Source: Neodiprion pinetum (taxonomy: Eukaryota; Arthropoda; Insecta; Hymenoptera; Diprionidae). Taken from it: a stretch of DNA of 64,000 bases. The stretch's first letter is position 1; every line of letters begins with the position of its first letter. The position numbers and the translations under genes are program-made. The notes under the pieces are model-generated. The model was not told the DNA's origin and did not search any database. It worked only from the letters and a program-made list of their open reading frames with translations. Location: positions 16,207,193 through 16,271,192 of the forward strand of contig NC_060235.2 of NCBI RefSeq assembly GCF_021155775.2. The letters are read 5' to 3'. This document shows, piece by piece, positions 34,662 to 45,702 of the stretch.

Positions 34662-37600
34662 GACAAGAACAGCAGAATCTTCTGCACGAACTCCTCTCTC
34701 AACAACGTCAACAACAGGAAATCGTGTCCCAGGCGCTGATTGGGACCCTGCAAGGTGTGCAGAGGCTACAGGAGCAGCCGCAGGAACTCCCAATTCGCCC
34801 AATCCCGTCCCCAGGTAGTAGGACTTCTCTTCCTTCAGTCCCAGTCCCAGCAAGGAGGACCTTCATTCATTCAATTCCGGATCAATTAAGGTCTGACGCC
34901 ATTTATGGGGAAGGCGAAATTTTCCCTGTTGCTAATAATTTTCCACCTACTCATGTCTCGCGACAAGCTCAGGTTAGCTCTTTTCCGCAATGCCACAATG
35001 TTCCGTCACGTGATATTTCAGAAGTAGTTGAGCCTCCTGTCGCGTCGTCTCATCCTAGCGTGGATATTCAGTCAGAGTTCTTGGCCTTTTTAAAATCGCG
35101 CGGTACTGTCAATGTTCTCTCTCCGCAGACTCAGAGCTCGTTCGGACTCAATCAGGTCTCTGTACCTGCCGCGAGTATTGTAGAGTTGCCCTCGAAACAA
35201 TCGAATTTGAAGCCCGGTTCGTATGACGGTTCGTCTGAGTTCAACATGATAAGTAAGGTTAATGGTTGGAATCCGTCCCAGAAAGCAGCTAATTTGACAG
35301 CCTCTTTGTCCGGTCCGGCCTTGGTGGTTCTTGGATCGCTTTCAGATTCGGATTCTGAAAATTTCGACAGCATTTGTGCGGCTCTTAAACTTCGGTTTGG
35401 CGAAGAACATCTTTCCAAACTTTATCTCACTCAGTTTGAAAATAGACGTCAAGGACCCAAGGAAGATTTAGCCTCTCTCGGAAATGACATCGAACGTCTC
35501 GCTCGACACTCCCTTACTGATTGTGCAGAAAAAGCTAGAGATCAGATAGCTCGGGCGAAATTCATTAATGCGATTCGGAATCCGGAGCTTCGGTATCATC
35601 TGAGGCTCGCAGCTCCAACTTCTTTACATGAAGCAATTATTAAGGCCTTAGAATTAGAAGCCATAAACGAGGAAGATTTAGGTTCGCGTCAACTTCATCG
35701 ATTAAACCAAGCTGAACCTTCAGAAAATTCTTCGTCCCGTCCTTCAGTCAATCAGCCTAGCTCAGATTCTCTTCCAGGAAGGAAAAATAGTGATTTCTCT
35801 CGTTACCACAATAGATCAAACTCCAATCGGCCTGTCTTAGAGTGCCAGTTTTGCGGCGTAAGGGGACATGTCGCGAAGAATTGTTTCAAACTCGACCGTC
35901 AGTTGAAGACTGCGGAAGATTCGTGGCGCAATAATGCCTTCAAGAGAGCACCCTCTAATCCGGTTTGGGCAGCGCAACCTTCTGTTCCTCCGAATTCAGG
36001 AAACTAGCTACCGATGTTTCGAAAGGGCGGATATCATCGGTTTCTGCCAAGTTCCTTAGCCCTATTGCTTCACAGTTCGTGGTAAGAGGCCTGCGTCGTA
36101 CCGGCATATATGCTAAAGGTTCCGTTAACGGACCAGGTTGTTTGTGGGTGATAGATACCGGAGCCGAAATTTCCGTTGTTCGTCCTGATATGATTTCGTC
36201 TCTTGCTTCAATTAATCCTTCTGTGTCTATTCGCTCCGCTACCGGAGCAACTACCCCTGTCGTAGGTAAGATGGCCGTGCAGGTAACAGTAGCGGAGCGG
36301 ATTGTCTTCAATCCCCACATGAAGTTCTAGTAGCTGATATAGAAGATAAAGGCATTTTAGGCGTAGATTTTCTTTCCGCTCACAACTGCGTCATTTCTAC
36401 CGGGGATTCGACTCTATGTTCTGGTTACCGTAAAATCAACCTCGAAACGTCTAGGTATATTAACTCTTCTCAACAGAAAGAAACCCTCTCGTATTTGCGC
36501 GTTTTAGAACATGTTTCGAACTCTTTAGTTGTTCCTTCTTATCTCACGGAACTCTTTACTAGGTCTTCTAAAGATTTAGATATCGCTCAGACTAACAGTC
36601 TCGTTTGCCTTTTTAACGATTTTAAAGAGACTTTCGCTAAAGACTCTGCCGACATCGCGAGATGTATCATCGCTAAGCTTTCGATAGATGTAGGGAATAA
36701 CGCTCCGATTAAACAGGCAGCTAGACGGCTTCTTTTAAACGGTCGCAGGGAAGTTGAAAAATTAGTAGAAGATATGAGAACAGCAGATGTTATTGAGCCG
36801 TCTTCGAGTCCGTGGGCTTCTCCCATTGTCTTAGTCAATAAAAAAGATGGTTCCAAGAGGTTTTGTATAGATTATAGGAAGTTGAACGAGGTCACCAAGA
36901 AAGATGCATATTCGCTTCCTCAGATAGGAGATACCCTTGATTTAATATCTGGTGCCAGTTGGTTCTCTACGATAGATTTACAGAGCGGTTATTGGCAAGT
37001 CGAAATGAATCCGTTAGACAAAGCGAAAACAGCTTTTGTCACAGGGTTAGGTGGACTTTGGCAATTTGAAGTTATGCCTTTTGGCCTTTGTAATGCTCCA
37101 GCTACCTTCGAAAGAGCGATGGAACTCGCCCTTCAAAGTCTGATTGGCAAGATTTGTTTAGTTTATCTCGATGACATTATCGTGTTCGGTAAGACTTTTG
37201 ATGAAGAATTGGAAAATCTTAAGCAGGTTTTTAGTCGTTTATTCCAAGCTGGTCTAAAAATGAGTCCCAAAAAATGTCATTTTTTCAAAAAGGAAGTAAC
37301 TTTTCTCGGACACGTCGTTTCAGCGGAAGGTGTTAAGACAGATCCTTCTAAAATAGAAAAGGTCTCGAACTGGCCTCGTCCCGATTCAAAAGAAAAGATT
37401 CAAAGTTTCTTAGGACTTTGTACTTATTACAGACGTTTCGTTAAGGGCTTTGCTTCTATAGCGAGACCCCTCCATGCTCTTACAGGAATTAAAGTTGTTT
37501 TTGATTGGACTTCCGAATGCGAAGGAGCCTTTGTTCTCCTTAAAAAAATATTAACTTCGTCGCCGATATTAGCTTATCCCATCACCGATTCTCAATTCAT

Positions 37601-40600
37601 CGTAGATTCTGACGCTTCTCTCTGTGGTATAGGTGGGGTTTTGTCTCAAATTCAGGATAACCAAGAGCGCGTTATTAGTTATTTCAGTCTGGTCTTGTCT
37701 AAACCGGAACGCAATTATTGTGTTACCCGTAGGGAATTATTAGCGATGGTAAAATCTATTTGCCATTTCCATCATTATCTTTATGGAAGGAAATTTTTGA
37801 TTCGGACAGACAATGCTTCCTTAACTTGGCTTCTTTCGTTCAAATCACCTGAAGGCCAAGTAGCTCGATGGTTGGAGAGGTTAGGTCAATATGACTTCGA
37901 AATTAAACACCGTCCCGGAGTTCTGCATGGTAATGCTGATGCACTTTCTCGTCGTCCGTGCGGGGACGATTGCAAACAGTGCTCTCGTTTAAATAAACAG
38001 AAAGATCCCTCGCTTAACGTTCGTCAAATTTCTCTCGTTGAAAATAAAGAAGACTGGATCATCGCCCAGGAGAAAGATTCAGATCTCCTCCTAGTTCGGA
38101 ATTGGAAATCCTGAGGAGTCTGGCCTCAGTGGGAAGAAGTATCTTCTATGAGTCAGTTTTTGAAAATTTACTGGACGCAGTGGGACTCCTTGTTTCTCCT
38201 CGATCACTTGCTTTATAGGAAATGGGAATCACCTGACTCCAGGTCGGTACGTTTGCAGCTTCTGGTTCCTAGAGAAAAGATAGCCGAGATTTTGTCAAGC
38301 TTTCATGATTCACCTGTCGGTGGCCATTTCGCTTCTAATAAGACTTTAGGTAGGATCAGAGAAAGGTATTTTTGGGCTCACTGCCGAGCTGACGTTGAAA
38401 ATTGGTGCAGAAATTGAACGGTTTTTTTAGCCAAGAAAGGACCTCGTGGAAAAGGGAAGAGTTCTCTTCAAATATAGAGCTCCATTTGAAAGAGTCGCAA
38501 TGGATATCCTAGGCCCTCTTCCTCCTTCTAGGTCAGGATATCGGTATGCCCTGGTGATAGCAGATTATTTTACAAAGTGGTTAGAAGTAGTCCCAATTCC
38601 GAATCAAGAAGCTAGCACCGTTGCTCGAGCTTTCGTTCGTGAATTCGTCTGTCGTTACGGAGCTCCTCTAGAATTACACACAGATCAGGGTTGAAATTTT
38701 GAGTCGAATTTGATGAAGGAGTTCCTTCAAATTTTAGGGATTAGAAAAACTCGTACCACCGCTTTGCATCCGCAGTCTAATGGAATGATAGAAAGATTGA
38801 ATAGGACGCTTCTTCGTTATCTTTCTTCTTTCGTTGATCAGGATCAGAAAGATTGGGATGAGTGGATTCCCTTATTTCTTTTATCGTATCGCTCTGCAAT
38901 TCACAACACTACCGGTTTTTCTCCAGCTATGATGTTGACAGGTCGGGATCTTCGACTTCCGTTAGATTTAGAAAAGGGCGTCAATCCTTCCGTGGCTTCG
39001 TCCCAGGTGATTTTTAATTCGGTTTTCCGTCAAAAATTGGACGAGGTTCATGAATTTGCTAGGGAAAGAATTCGTATGGCCTCCGATAAGACTAAGGATC
39101 GTTATGACATCAGATCTAGAAATTTAAAATTTGAAAAGGGAGATTCCGTTTGGTTATTTCAACCTCGTCGACAACAAGGGCGTTGTCCCGAACTCCAGAG
39201 TAATTGGGAAGGTCCTTATTTTATTGTTGATCGGATTAACGATGTTGTTTTCAGAATTAGACGTTCCCCTCGTACCAAATCCAAAGTCGTTCATCTGGAT
39301 CGCTTAGCTCCTTATCAGTCAAGGGCGACGTTTTTGTAGCTCTCTGAAGGTTAGAAAGTTCATTGACAGGTTAAGGTTAGTTCGATGTTGTTCGATACGG
39401 GAAATTTTGATACATCGATTTCTTTGGCTTGAAGAGTGCTTCGGTTCTGCGCTTGGATGAAGTCGTGAGCGATTGATCGATCCTTTCTTATTTTTCTAAC
39501 CAATATGTCAGTTTCTTTGAGTTTTTATAGATTTTCCCCGACGAATCTGCCGCCTTTACCTGTTCCCGATGATACCTCCAGCTGTGCTATTTGTCCGGTC
39601 TTAGCCTGGGTTCTCCGGATATTCATATAAGATCGTTCCTTTTCTTTCTATTGAATGAATTATAAATCCAATCAATCGCGTATTTTCCCCCCAAATTTGC
39701 TTAGCGAATTGGGAATCATCCGCTTCCTCTCAATTTGTCCTCCCAACTCTAGGGTGTGCTGTGTCCGGAGAAAACCCCGGGGCCGGTTCACCTGTCCTTG
39801 TCTTGATCCCCGCAAGAACTTTGAACGCCAGAAAATCTCTTCCTCTGGGATCCCTTCTGTCTCCTGCCCTTCCGAAGCATCCTGGCGCGATCTGTTCTCG
39901 AGTTCCTTCTTCGAGGTGTTCCAATGTTCCAATGTGTTTTCGGCCAAGGAATCTCATGAAGAACTCACCAACTTACCCTTTACACTCACCTTTGTGAAAA
40001 ACACTGAACATAATGATTTTTGGGGTTTTGAATTTAGTGCTCGGGCATCTGCTCAAGGGTTTCTATGGTTTCCCTTGAGACCGTTAGCGAATTCCAGATG
40101 TTTTTAAAAAAAAACTAGGGCCATAGCCCATCTACGAGCACCTGCTACTAGAACACTTTTACAATTGTTTCGTTTTATACGAGTCGGGACGACTCTTTCC
40201 TCGAGGGGGAGTAATGTTATAAAGGGTGAAATCATCAATCACCCGTGTTATCGTCTTTTTAGTGATCTAGTAGTCATCTTTGACTGTAGTTTTCATATGT
40301 CATAAAATGAATAGGGTTGCTGGTCAACAAATATTAGTGTAAAACCAGTCAGTCTCTGGACTTTAAAAAGAGAACTTCGTGACCAAATACATCTATTTTC
40401 TTTCTAAAATATTCCTTGTTTGTGAGACTTCTTTGGCTCGGCGTTCGCTTAAATCGCACAGAGAACTCTTTGATTCTCTTAGACCTTTCTTAATTTCCCC
40501 CGTTGTTACAATATATATACATACATAGATACATACTTATATAATATTGTACTGCCATAATTACAACCCTAGTGAAAACGATTTCTACGATTTTCTACAA

Positions 40601-41413
40601 ATTTTTAAAAAAATTGGAACATTTCGTACAATTTCGTAAAAAAAAAATTGTTTCCGTAAAAAATTGTAAATATGCGGGTTTTCATAAAACCTTGTAGATT
40701 CTTATGAAAGTTTGTATTTTTTCAATAAAAAAACTGCAGTAACTTATAATTTTGAAAAAAGATTAACAATCCCTTATGAAAAGATATGTATATTTAGAAT
40801 TTTATACGAAATAATACGAATTGTTTCAATTTCTCTAAAAATTCGTAGAATATTTTAGAAATTGTTTTCACCAGGAAAGAAATTCACCGTAACACCAGTG
40901 ACGTCTGATTTTGAGTGTTTGAAGGTGAGGTATGTATATAATTTTATAATCAGTAACACAGAGATTGATTATCCCATACCCAGGAAGTGGAATCAAATAA
41001 TACGTTTTCATTCTTTAACGCTCTTTTTCCTGTCTCTCTTAAGTCTTGTTTCTTTCGAAATTAAGTTTCACTCCTAATAATGCTTTGACGCAACATATAT
41101 TGCGTATATCATGTACCTATACATGGGCTTATTGATTAAGCTGTTTTCGACATAAAATGTGTGTTACAAGAATATAAAAAGAAGAGAGAAACGAAACTAA
41201 CTTCGGAAACGCAACACGTGTCGTTGGCGAATGCTATATCGTTAAAGTGTCTAAACAAATGTGAATAATAAGTTGTATCAGGGATGTATTATACTCACAC
41301 GAATGAAGGCATTCAACGACAGTAGTGGCATCTACGAGGTATCCTCTGCAGAGAGGACATATCAAATAGGGGTTCACATCTCGAAGATACGTTCTCCTTC
41401 CCATACCCGCCAT
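30354..41413 (-). CDS. Psc: Polycomb RING-finger protein, Posterior sex combs-like (PCGF)
   Basis: Five minus-strand exons: 41299-41413, 33566-33656, 33362-33465, 32826-33196, 30354-32348; 891 residues. The start MAGMGRRTYLRD is followed by a C3HC4 RING (CPLCRGYLVDATTVVECLHS, FCRSC, HCPTC; about residues 19-60), the conserved LQDIVYKLVPGLYHKEM block, ATPEQRGEDV, and a RAWUL domain (RYLQCPALVTIAHLKKFL to TLMDVAYMYAWKR, ending near residue 227). NAPMRFFYRI opens the long, Pro/Ser/Lys-rich disordered tail, which has ALDLSGG (about 712) and LRIPQP (about 727). ATPEQRG and KR-x-APMRF-x-YR match Drosophila Psc better than Su(z)2. PCGF proteins pair with Ring1/Sce in PRC1 to ubiquitinate H2A and compact chromatin. 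The first coding intron splits the RING and is 7.6 kb because a retrotransposon sits in it. Further 5'UTR exons probably lie to the right. Confidence 0.93.
32391..32684. mobile_element. MITE in Psc-like intron 4
   Basis: 294 bp with terminal inverted repeats of about 26 bp with one mismatch; the core is AGTACAGGAGTCCAATCTCT at the left and its complement at the right. It has no coding capacity. It occupies most of the 477-bp intron between the RAWUL exon and the last exon. No target-site duplication could be defined. Confidence 0.75.
34067..34362 (+). repeat. 5' LTR
   Basis: 296 bp, TG...CA ends; directly followed by the primer-binding site. It differs from the 3' LTR mainly in its middle part (about 34145-34235). 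Confidence 0.95.
34433..36007 (+). CDS. retrotransposon Gag polyprotein
   Basis: Open frame of 524 residues. The N-terminal part is low-complexity with a Gln-rich stretch (about residues 63-85). The middle has a retrotransposon-Gag capsid-like block (AANLTASLSGPALVVLGSL to RLARHSLTDC). Near the C-terminus there is one CCHC zinc knuckle, CQFCGVRGHVAKNC. This reading frame is intact, unlike pol. The pol frame overlaps its last 43 bases in the -1 frame, the usual arrangement for frameshift expression. Confidence 0.9.
35965..39339 (+). pseudogene. retrotransposon Pol (protease, RT, RNase H, integrase), broken
   Basis: Domains in order: aspartic protease (WVIDTGAEISVV, about 36150), reverse transcriptase with YLDDIIVFG (about 37165), RNase H (FIVDSDASLCGIGGVL and TDNASL), integrase zinc-binding region (38300-38417) and DDE core (MDILGPLP, LHTDQG, HPQSNGMIERLNR), then a C-terminal part ending near 39339. 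Breaks: a shift of frame between protease and reverse transcriptase near 36300, an in-frame TGA at 38112, another at 38415 inside the zinc-binding motif, a frame change between 38417 and 38446, and a TGA at 38692 just after LHTDQG. This copy cannot make a full Pol. Confidence 0.92.
40215..40510 (+). repeat. 3' LTR
   Basis: 296 bp, same ends as the 5' LTR; preceded by a polypurine tract and followed by ATAT, the target duplication. Confidence 0.95.
40567..40876. mobile_element. MITE with about 50-bp terminal inverted repeats
   Basis: The left end CCTAGTGAAAACGATTTCTA and the reverse-complemented right end CCTGGTGAAAACAATTTCTA match closely, and similarity continues for about 50 bp through AATTTTTA. 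The interior is A/T-rich and non-coding. It lies 57 bp beyond the retrotransposon in the same Psc-like intron. Confidence 0.75.
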
Positions 41414-42552
41414 ATTTACAACTCAGTTTTACTTCTTTTTCTTCTCTCTCTCCCTTCTCCCTTTCGCCTTCTATTGTTTTACTGCTTGAACATAATCCCA
41501 GGCTACTGAAACATAAAGAGAAACAAACATGCCGCATTGTTCAAAAGTTTTCACATTTTCGGAGGATACGAGTTTCATTGCATTTTGTTTGCAATAATCG
41601 CAAGTCAATGGAAAATGATGCTTCGTGTAGCTCGTATATACATATATAGATATATATATAATCGATTTTTATGTGCCTACCAAGGATCGTCCGAAATTTG
41701 GGACTTTCGTTTTCGTTCCCTTAGTTTCATTTCATGCGTCAATTAAGCTTAGCGGTGTCACCGGCCGTCGGTAAGGACTGAAGGTCTCGTGTATACGATC
41801 GGAATATTTTACGATATTTTTCATCGCGGTACGTGATGAGTGAATTTTTTTTTCTCTCCTGCTACAATCATATTACGTACAAAACATTGCTGCTATGCAC
41901 CGGAGCTCAGGCGGTACCCAACATAGCATGTGTTTAGGTTTAGGTTTAGGTTACCCCACTTTCATAAAGGACTCTCAGGTAGCGAGAAGCCCCCCCTGTC
42001 CTACCCTGCCGTCCCGTCCTTCCCTCCATTCCCTTTCACTACCTTCCCTTCCATCGTCGAGTACGTAGGTATAGTCGAGAATACAGTCATGCAGTTTTCC
42101 GATTTTCAATTTCACGTTGTACGCGAGTATAGCGTTTTTCCCGACTTGCATGCCCGTGTATATGCATACGTTGGTATAATCAATTTTTGTTAAACCAAGC
42201 AACAATCTACAACGGAACATGTTTTTCGGCCGGAAAACGAAATCATTCTCAGTACAACCATTAATTTTTCCATATCCCGCATGCAGTCAGTCGTGGAGAG
42301 AAAGAAACGAGAATGAGAAGCATCAATAGTCGTTTAAGGTCTATTCCGCATAGGTATGTACGTACCTATTAAATATCGGTAGATCCCTGGCGCAACGTAA
42401 ACATAACTATACCGACTGTACATGCATATATACATACATACCATGGCGGAAAATGAATGTACAGTATATGGTTTAAAAACTCTCCGTGTTATTGGGAGAG
42501 TTTCGTTCCCCTCCTCTCTTTGTGTACTCGCGATATGCAGCAGCCTACTTGT

Positions 42553-42609
<57 letters not shown>
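42553..42609. repeat. (CT)n microsatellite
   Basis: Nearly pure CT repeat of about 57 bp; (GA)n on the other strand, a dense array of GAGA-factor-type sites. Confidence 0.95.
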
Positions 42610-42611
<2 letters not shown>

Positions 42612-43139
42612 AACACTCACTCGCTAACTCTAGTAGGAGGTCTGAACTTACGAATATGCGATGTGTCCCACACAAGCACACACACGCTCATGCACACATG
42701 CAGCTATAATGTCAACGAAACAAACAGATTCGTACAAGTACGCAAGAGCTGTGAGGAAAGTGCATGAAAATTGCCTGAACTCGACAGGGTGGAGAGCAGG
42801 CAACGATTTGCAGAGGGAGATTATGTGTATACCTAAATGCGGCATATCTCTGTATACCGAGTGTAGGTGTATGGATGTATGTTTGTACGTATGAGACGCA
42901 GGTTCGTAAGAAGCAACGCCATCACACACAGAGTTGAACATGTGTCGAATGGTAACTTTTAAATCGTTACAAAGAGTCGGGACGACGAAGTCATTGAAAT
43001 CGTCGAGGATACTAAAAACTGATAATTATTTGTATCGCGGTTACGTACAGCACGGCATGAGAAAACAATGCATATAAAGATCCACAGAGAATAATCCAGT
43101 CACCGCCGAGCGACAGGGCAGCCGACTAGCAGGAGCAAC

Positions 43140-44060
43140 GGCGATATCAGTGTTGGTAGTCGTGTCCACGTATATCCATAGGCAGTTGCGGCGATCCACG
43201 GAGAATCTTGAACAGCGGTACAGTCAGCGCCATGCTGCACGAAGCGTTAAAAACCCGAACTTCAGCCGTCGGAATAGCCTTGATGAGGGGCGCTGCGGGG
43301 AGGGGGGCGAGGGGGGGGGGGGGAGAGCGAGGGTTGGCGGAAGAGAGTGGGAGAGGAGGGAGACTCACGATGTAAACGTGGCGCGGAAAGGTTAACGCAC
43401 AACCGATCACCAGGACGTCTCGCGCCAAACTAAACCAAACGAGGGAGAGTCTCTCTCTTCTGGTGGTGGTGGTGGTTTCCCCTCGGTCCCTCGCCTCCTC
43501 GGCGCATCGCCGCGCGCCGTGCCCTTCGCTCCCCTTACGTCTATTATTTACCACCCTTCTCGGCTCTCTCGACGACCCCCCCAGTCGTGTTTTCCGTACC
43601 TCCCCTGACGGACTCTGTCCTACCTCCCGGGCTTCGGCAGCACCGTTCACGTTTGCGATCACTATACTCTCACTCTCCGACCAACCATTACTCTCTTTCT
43701 CTTTCTCTCTCTCGCTTTCTCGCTCTCTCATGCTCTCTCAAGCTAACGCGGCTCATCGCGAGCGTGTGCGGGTAGACGTAATGGACGGACGGGGGCGGGG
43801 GGTGATGATGGTAGAGACACGCACACGCGTGGGATGCGCGGCCCCCTTTATTCCCGTCCCCTGCCCATCGGCAGCGCTTCTTCCTGGGGGTACGGCGAAT
43901 GAAGGGAGCCGGGAATTAAAAGAAGTAACGAAGGGCGCGGCGAGAGAAGGGAGAGAACGAGGGAGAACGAACAAAAAAAAAAAAATGAAAGAAGAACACC
44001 GCGAGAGACGGAGAGAGAGAGGAGCGAGGGGGAGAGAGGAGGAGAGATAGACTGGCGAAG
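43140..44060. promoter_or_regulatory. CpG- and GAGA-rich block, candidate promoter or Polycomb response element
   Basis: A CpG-rich block with many GAGAG/CTCTC tracts (43440-43460, 43680-43740, 44000-44050), a poly-G run (43313-43322) and a GCCAT motif (43229), the core bound by Pho/YY1. It lies 1.7-2.6 kb upstream of the Psc-like start codon. It may be the first exon and promoter of that gene or a regulatory element. Motifs alone do not decide. Confidence 0.4.
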
Positions 44061-45670
44061 AGAGTGGATAGAGATCCGGGGGACTCGAGATATCTACCAG
44101 CGACTCCGCTCGTTCTCTCGTTCTTCTATGTATACCGTACTAGGTATATATATGCTAGGTATATATATATGGAGCGCTGTACCACGCTCTGCCGTGCGCA
44201 TAAAACGGAGAGTCCGAAGTCACCCGCGTCTTGCGGTTCTCCTCTGTTCTCCCATTGTTATACTATTCTATCTTCCGAGGAGAGGAGTACGAAAAGAGGA
44301 AGAGAAGATGAGAATTGCGAGATACGGGTGAATGCTTTGTTCGAACGAGAGATATATATCATCTCATTGCTCCTTCCCTCATCTTCTTTTTAGAATCAAA
44401 GCTTGAATATTGTCACCCCAAAACGTATGAGTATTAAAGATTACAAAGATTTTGTACACATGCATTATAGGTACGTAGACGGTACGCATTTTATTATTGT
44501 ATAAATTGTATAATCCACCATCTACAACAACGCACGTTAAGAGTTGTTTTTCGATCTTGTTACCCTTACGAATACTTCTCACACGTCATTATAATGCACG
44601 TACGGATATGCAGTGATCGTCGAAACACTAGAAGTAACTTGTGCGTATGTACGTACCTACCTATCGCTTTGGCGCTTCGAGGAAAACGTACGCGATGCAC
44701 TCTTTCACACGTCACTTTGAAGTAAACTTATATCTGTATCCCTATCGGCATGCGTGTTTGTACGCATACCCAGTGCACAGGCAAATTCATCACTCTAATT
44801 TGCAATGATACATCAAAATTCGGTAGTCGTATGCGGTGGTCACATATATGTACACGGGCGTACATGGACATATGCGTACGCATACCTTTGTACACGCATA
44901 TTTCGCGAGAGCAACGTATTCAAGCCTCTGGCTACGTACCCTCATCTCATTTCACGTACTGTTGCCATCCATACCGATACGTAATGCCTCTTTTCTCACT
45001 TTATCTCTCTTTCCCTCTCTTCATCTCTCTCTGTGTATCGTGTTATATGTTGGGCGAGTAGCAGAGAGGGGAAAAATGGGTGGGGAAGAGGGAGAGCCAA
45101 GGCGCCGATGTGGTCGTACACGTACACCATGTACTCGTATATGAAACGGAGAAGGGCGGAGGGGAATAATATTGGTAAAGGGACCGAGCCTCCGCCCTGC
45201 TCCACAACGTTCGTTCGCCAAGGGACCTTCTCGCCCCCTTCCTCCCACCAACTATGCCTAAAATATTATACACACGCACTTGTGCCTACGTATATGTGTA
45301 TACGTATACGGAGAGTAGTATATCTAGTGTAGGTATCTTAAGTATACCGTACACCCGACACACACGGTACATTATTCATCGTATACACGCACATACAGGC
45401 ACAGAACGAACGTACTTATCGTGTGTGGCTGCAGCAACAGCCGCAGGAGCAGGAGCAGGAACAGGAGCAGGAGAAGGCATAGAGAAAACGAGAAAGAGAG
45501 AAATGTTGGTATATAGGTATACATGTATACATATATTCACAGGTATATATGTGTATATGTATATATATATATATAGGTATATACATCCGCACGCGGCGGC
45601 TGCGAGTCCACCCAAAGCGTAGTGACGGTACGCGACGTCGGCAACGACACGACGAGCATCGACAGAGAAC

Positions 45671-45676
<6 letters not shown>

Positions 45677-45701
<25 letters not shown>

Positions 45702-45702
45702 G
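45677..45702. repeat. (GA)n microsatellite
   Basis: About 13 GA units within the spacer between the two Polycomb genes. Confidence 0.9.

Larger units (their letters stand above)
34067..40510 (+). mobile_element. Ty3/Gypsy LTR retrotransposon, inactive
   Basis: 6.4-kb element with two 296-bp LTRs that begin TGTTATAAAG and end GTTGTTACA, flanked by ATAT on both sides (4-bp target duplication). A TGG-initiated primer-binding site (TGGTGTCAGAAGCGGGA) follows the 5' LTR, and a purine tract (GAGGGGGAG) precedes the 3' LTR. The order Gag, protease, reverse transcriptase, RNase H, integrase is that of Ty3/Gypsy elements. There is no envelope gene. By eye the LTRs differ at about 10 of 296 positions (about 3%), suggesting a fairly recent insertion. 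It lies antisense within the RING-splitting intron of the Psc-like gene. The pol region is broken. Confidence 0.96.

Noticed and set aside
39655..40107. 150-codon frame between integrase and the 3' LTR, considered as an envelope gene.
   Set aside because: No signal peptide, no transmembrane segment, no cleavage motif; frames on the other strand overlap it.
42553..42609. Regular repeats considered as possible CRISPR-like arrays.
   Set aside because: This and the other repeats are simple microsatellites in a eukaryotic genome, without spacers.
43147..44050. Overlapping frames of about 190 codons on both strands.
   Set aside because: Low-complexity Arg/Glu/Ser sequence produced by GAGA repeats and CpG-rich DNA; frames on both strands look the same in quality.
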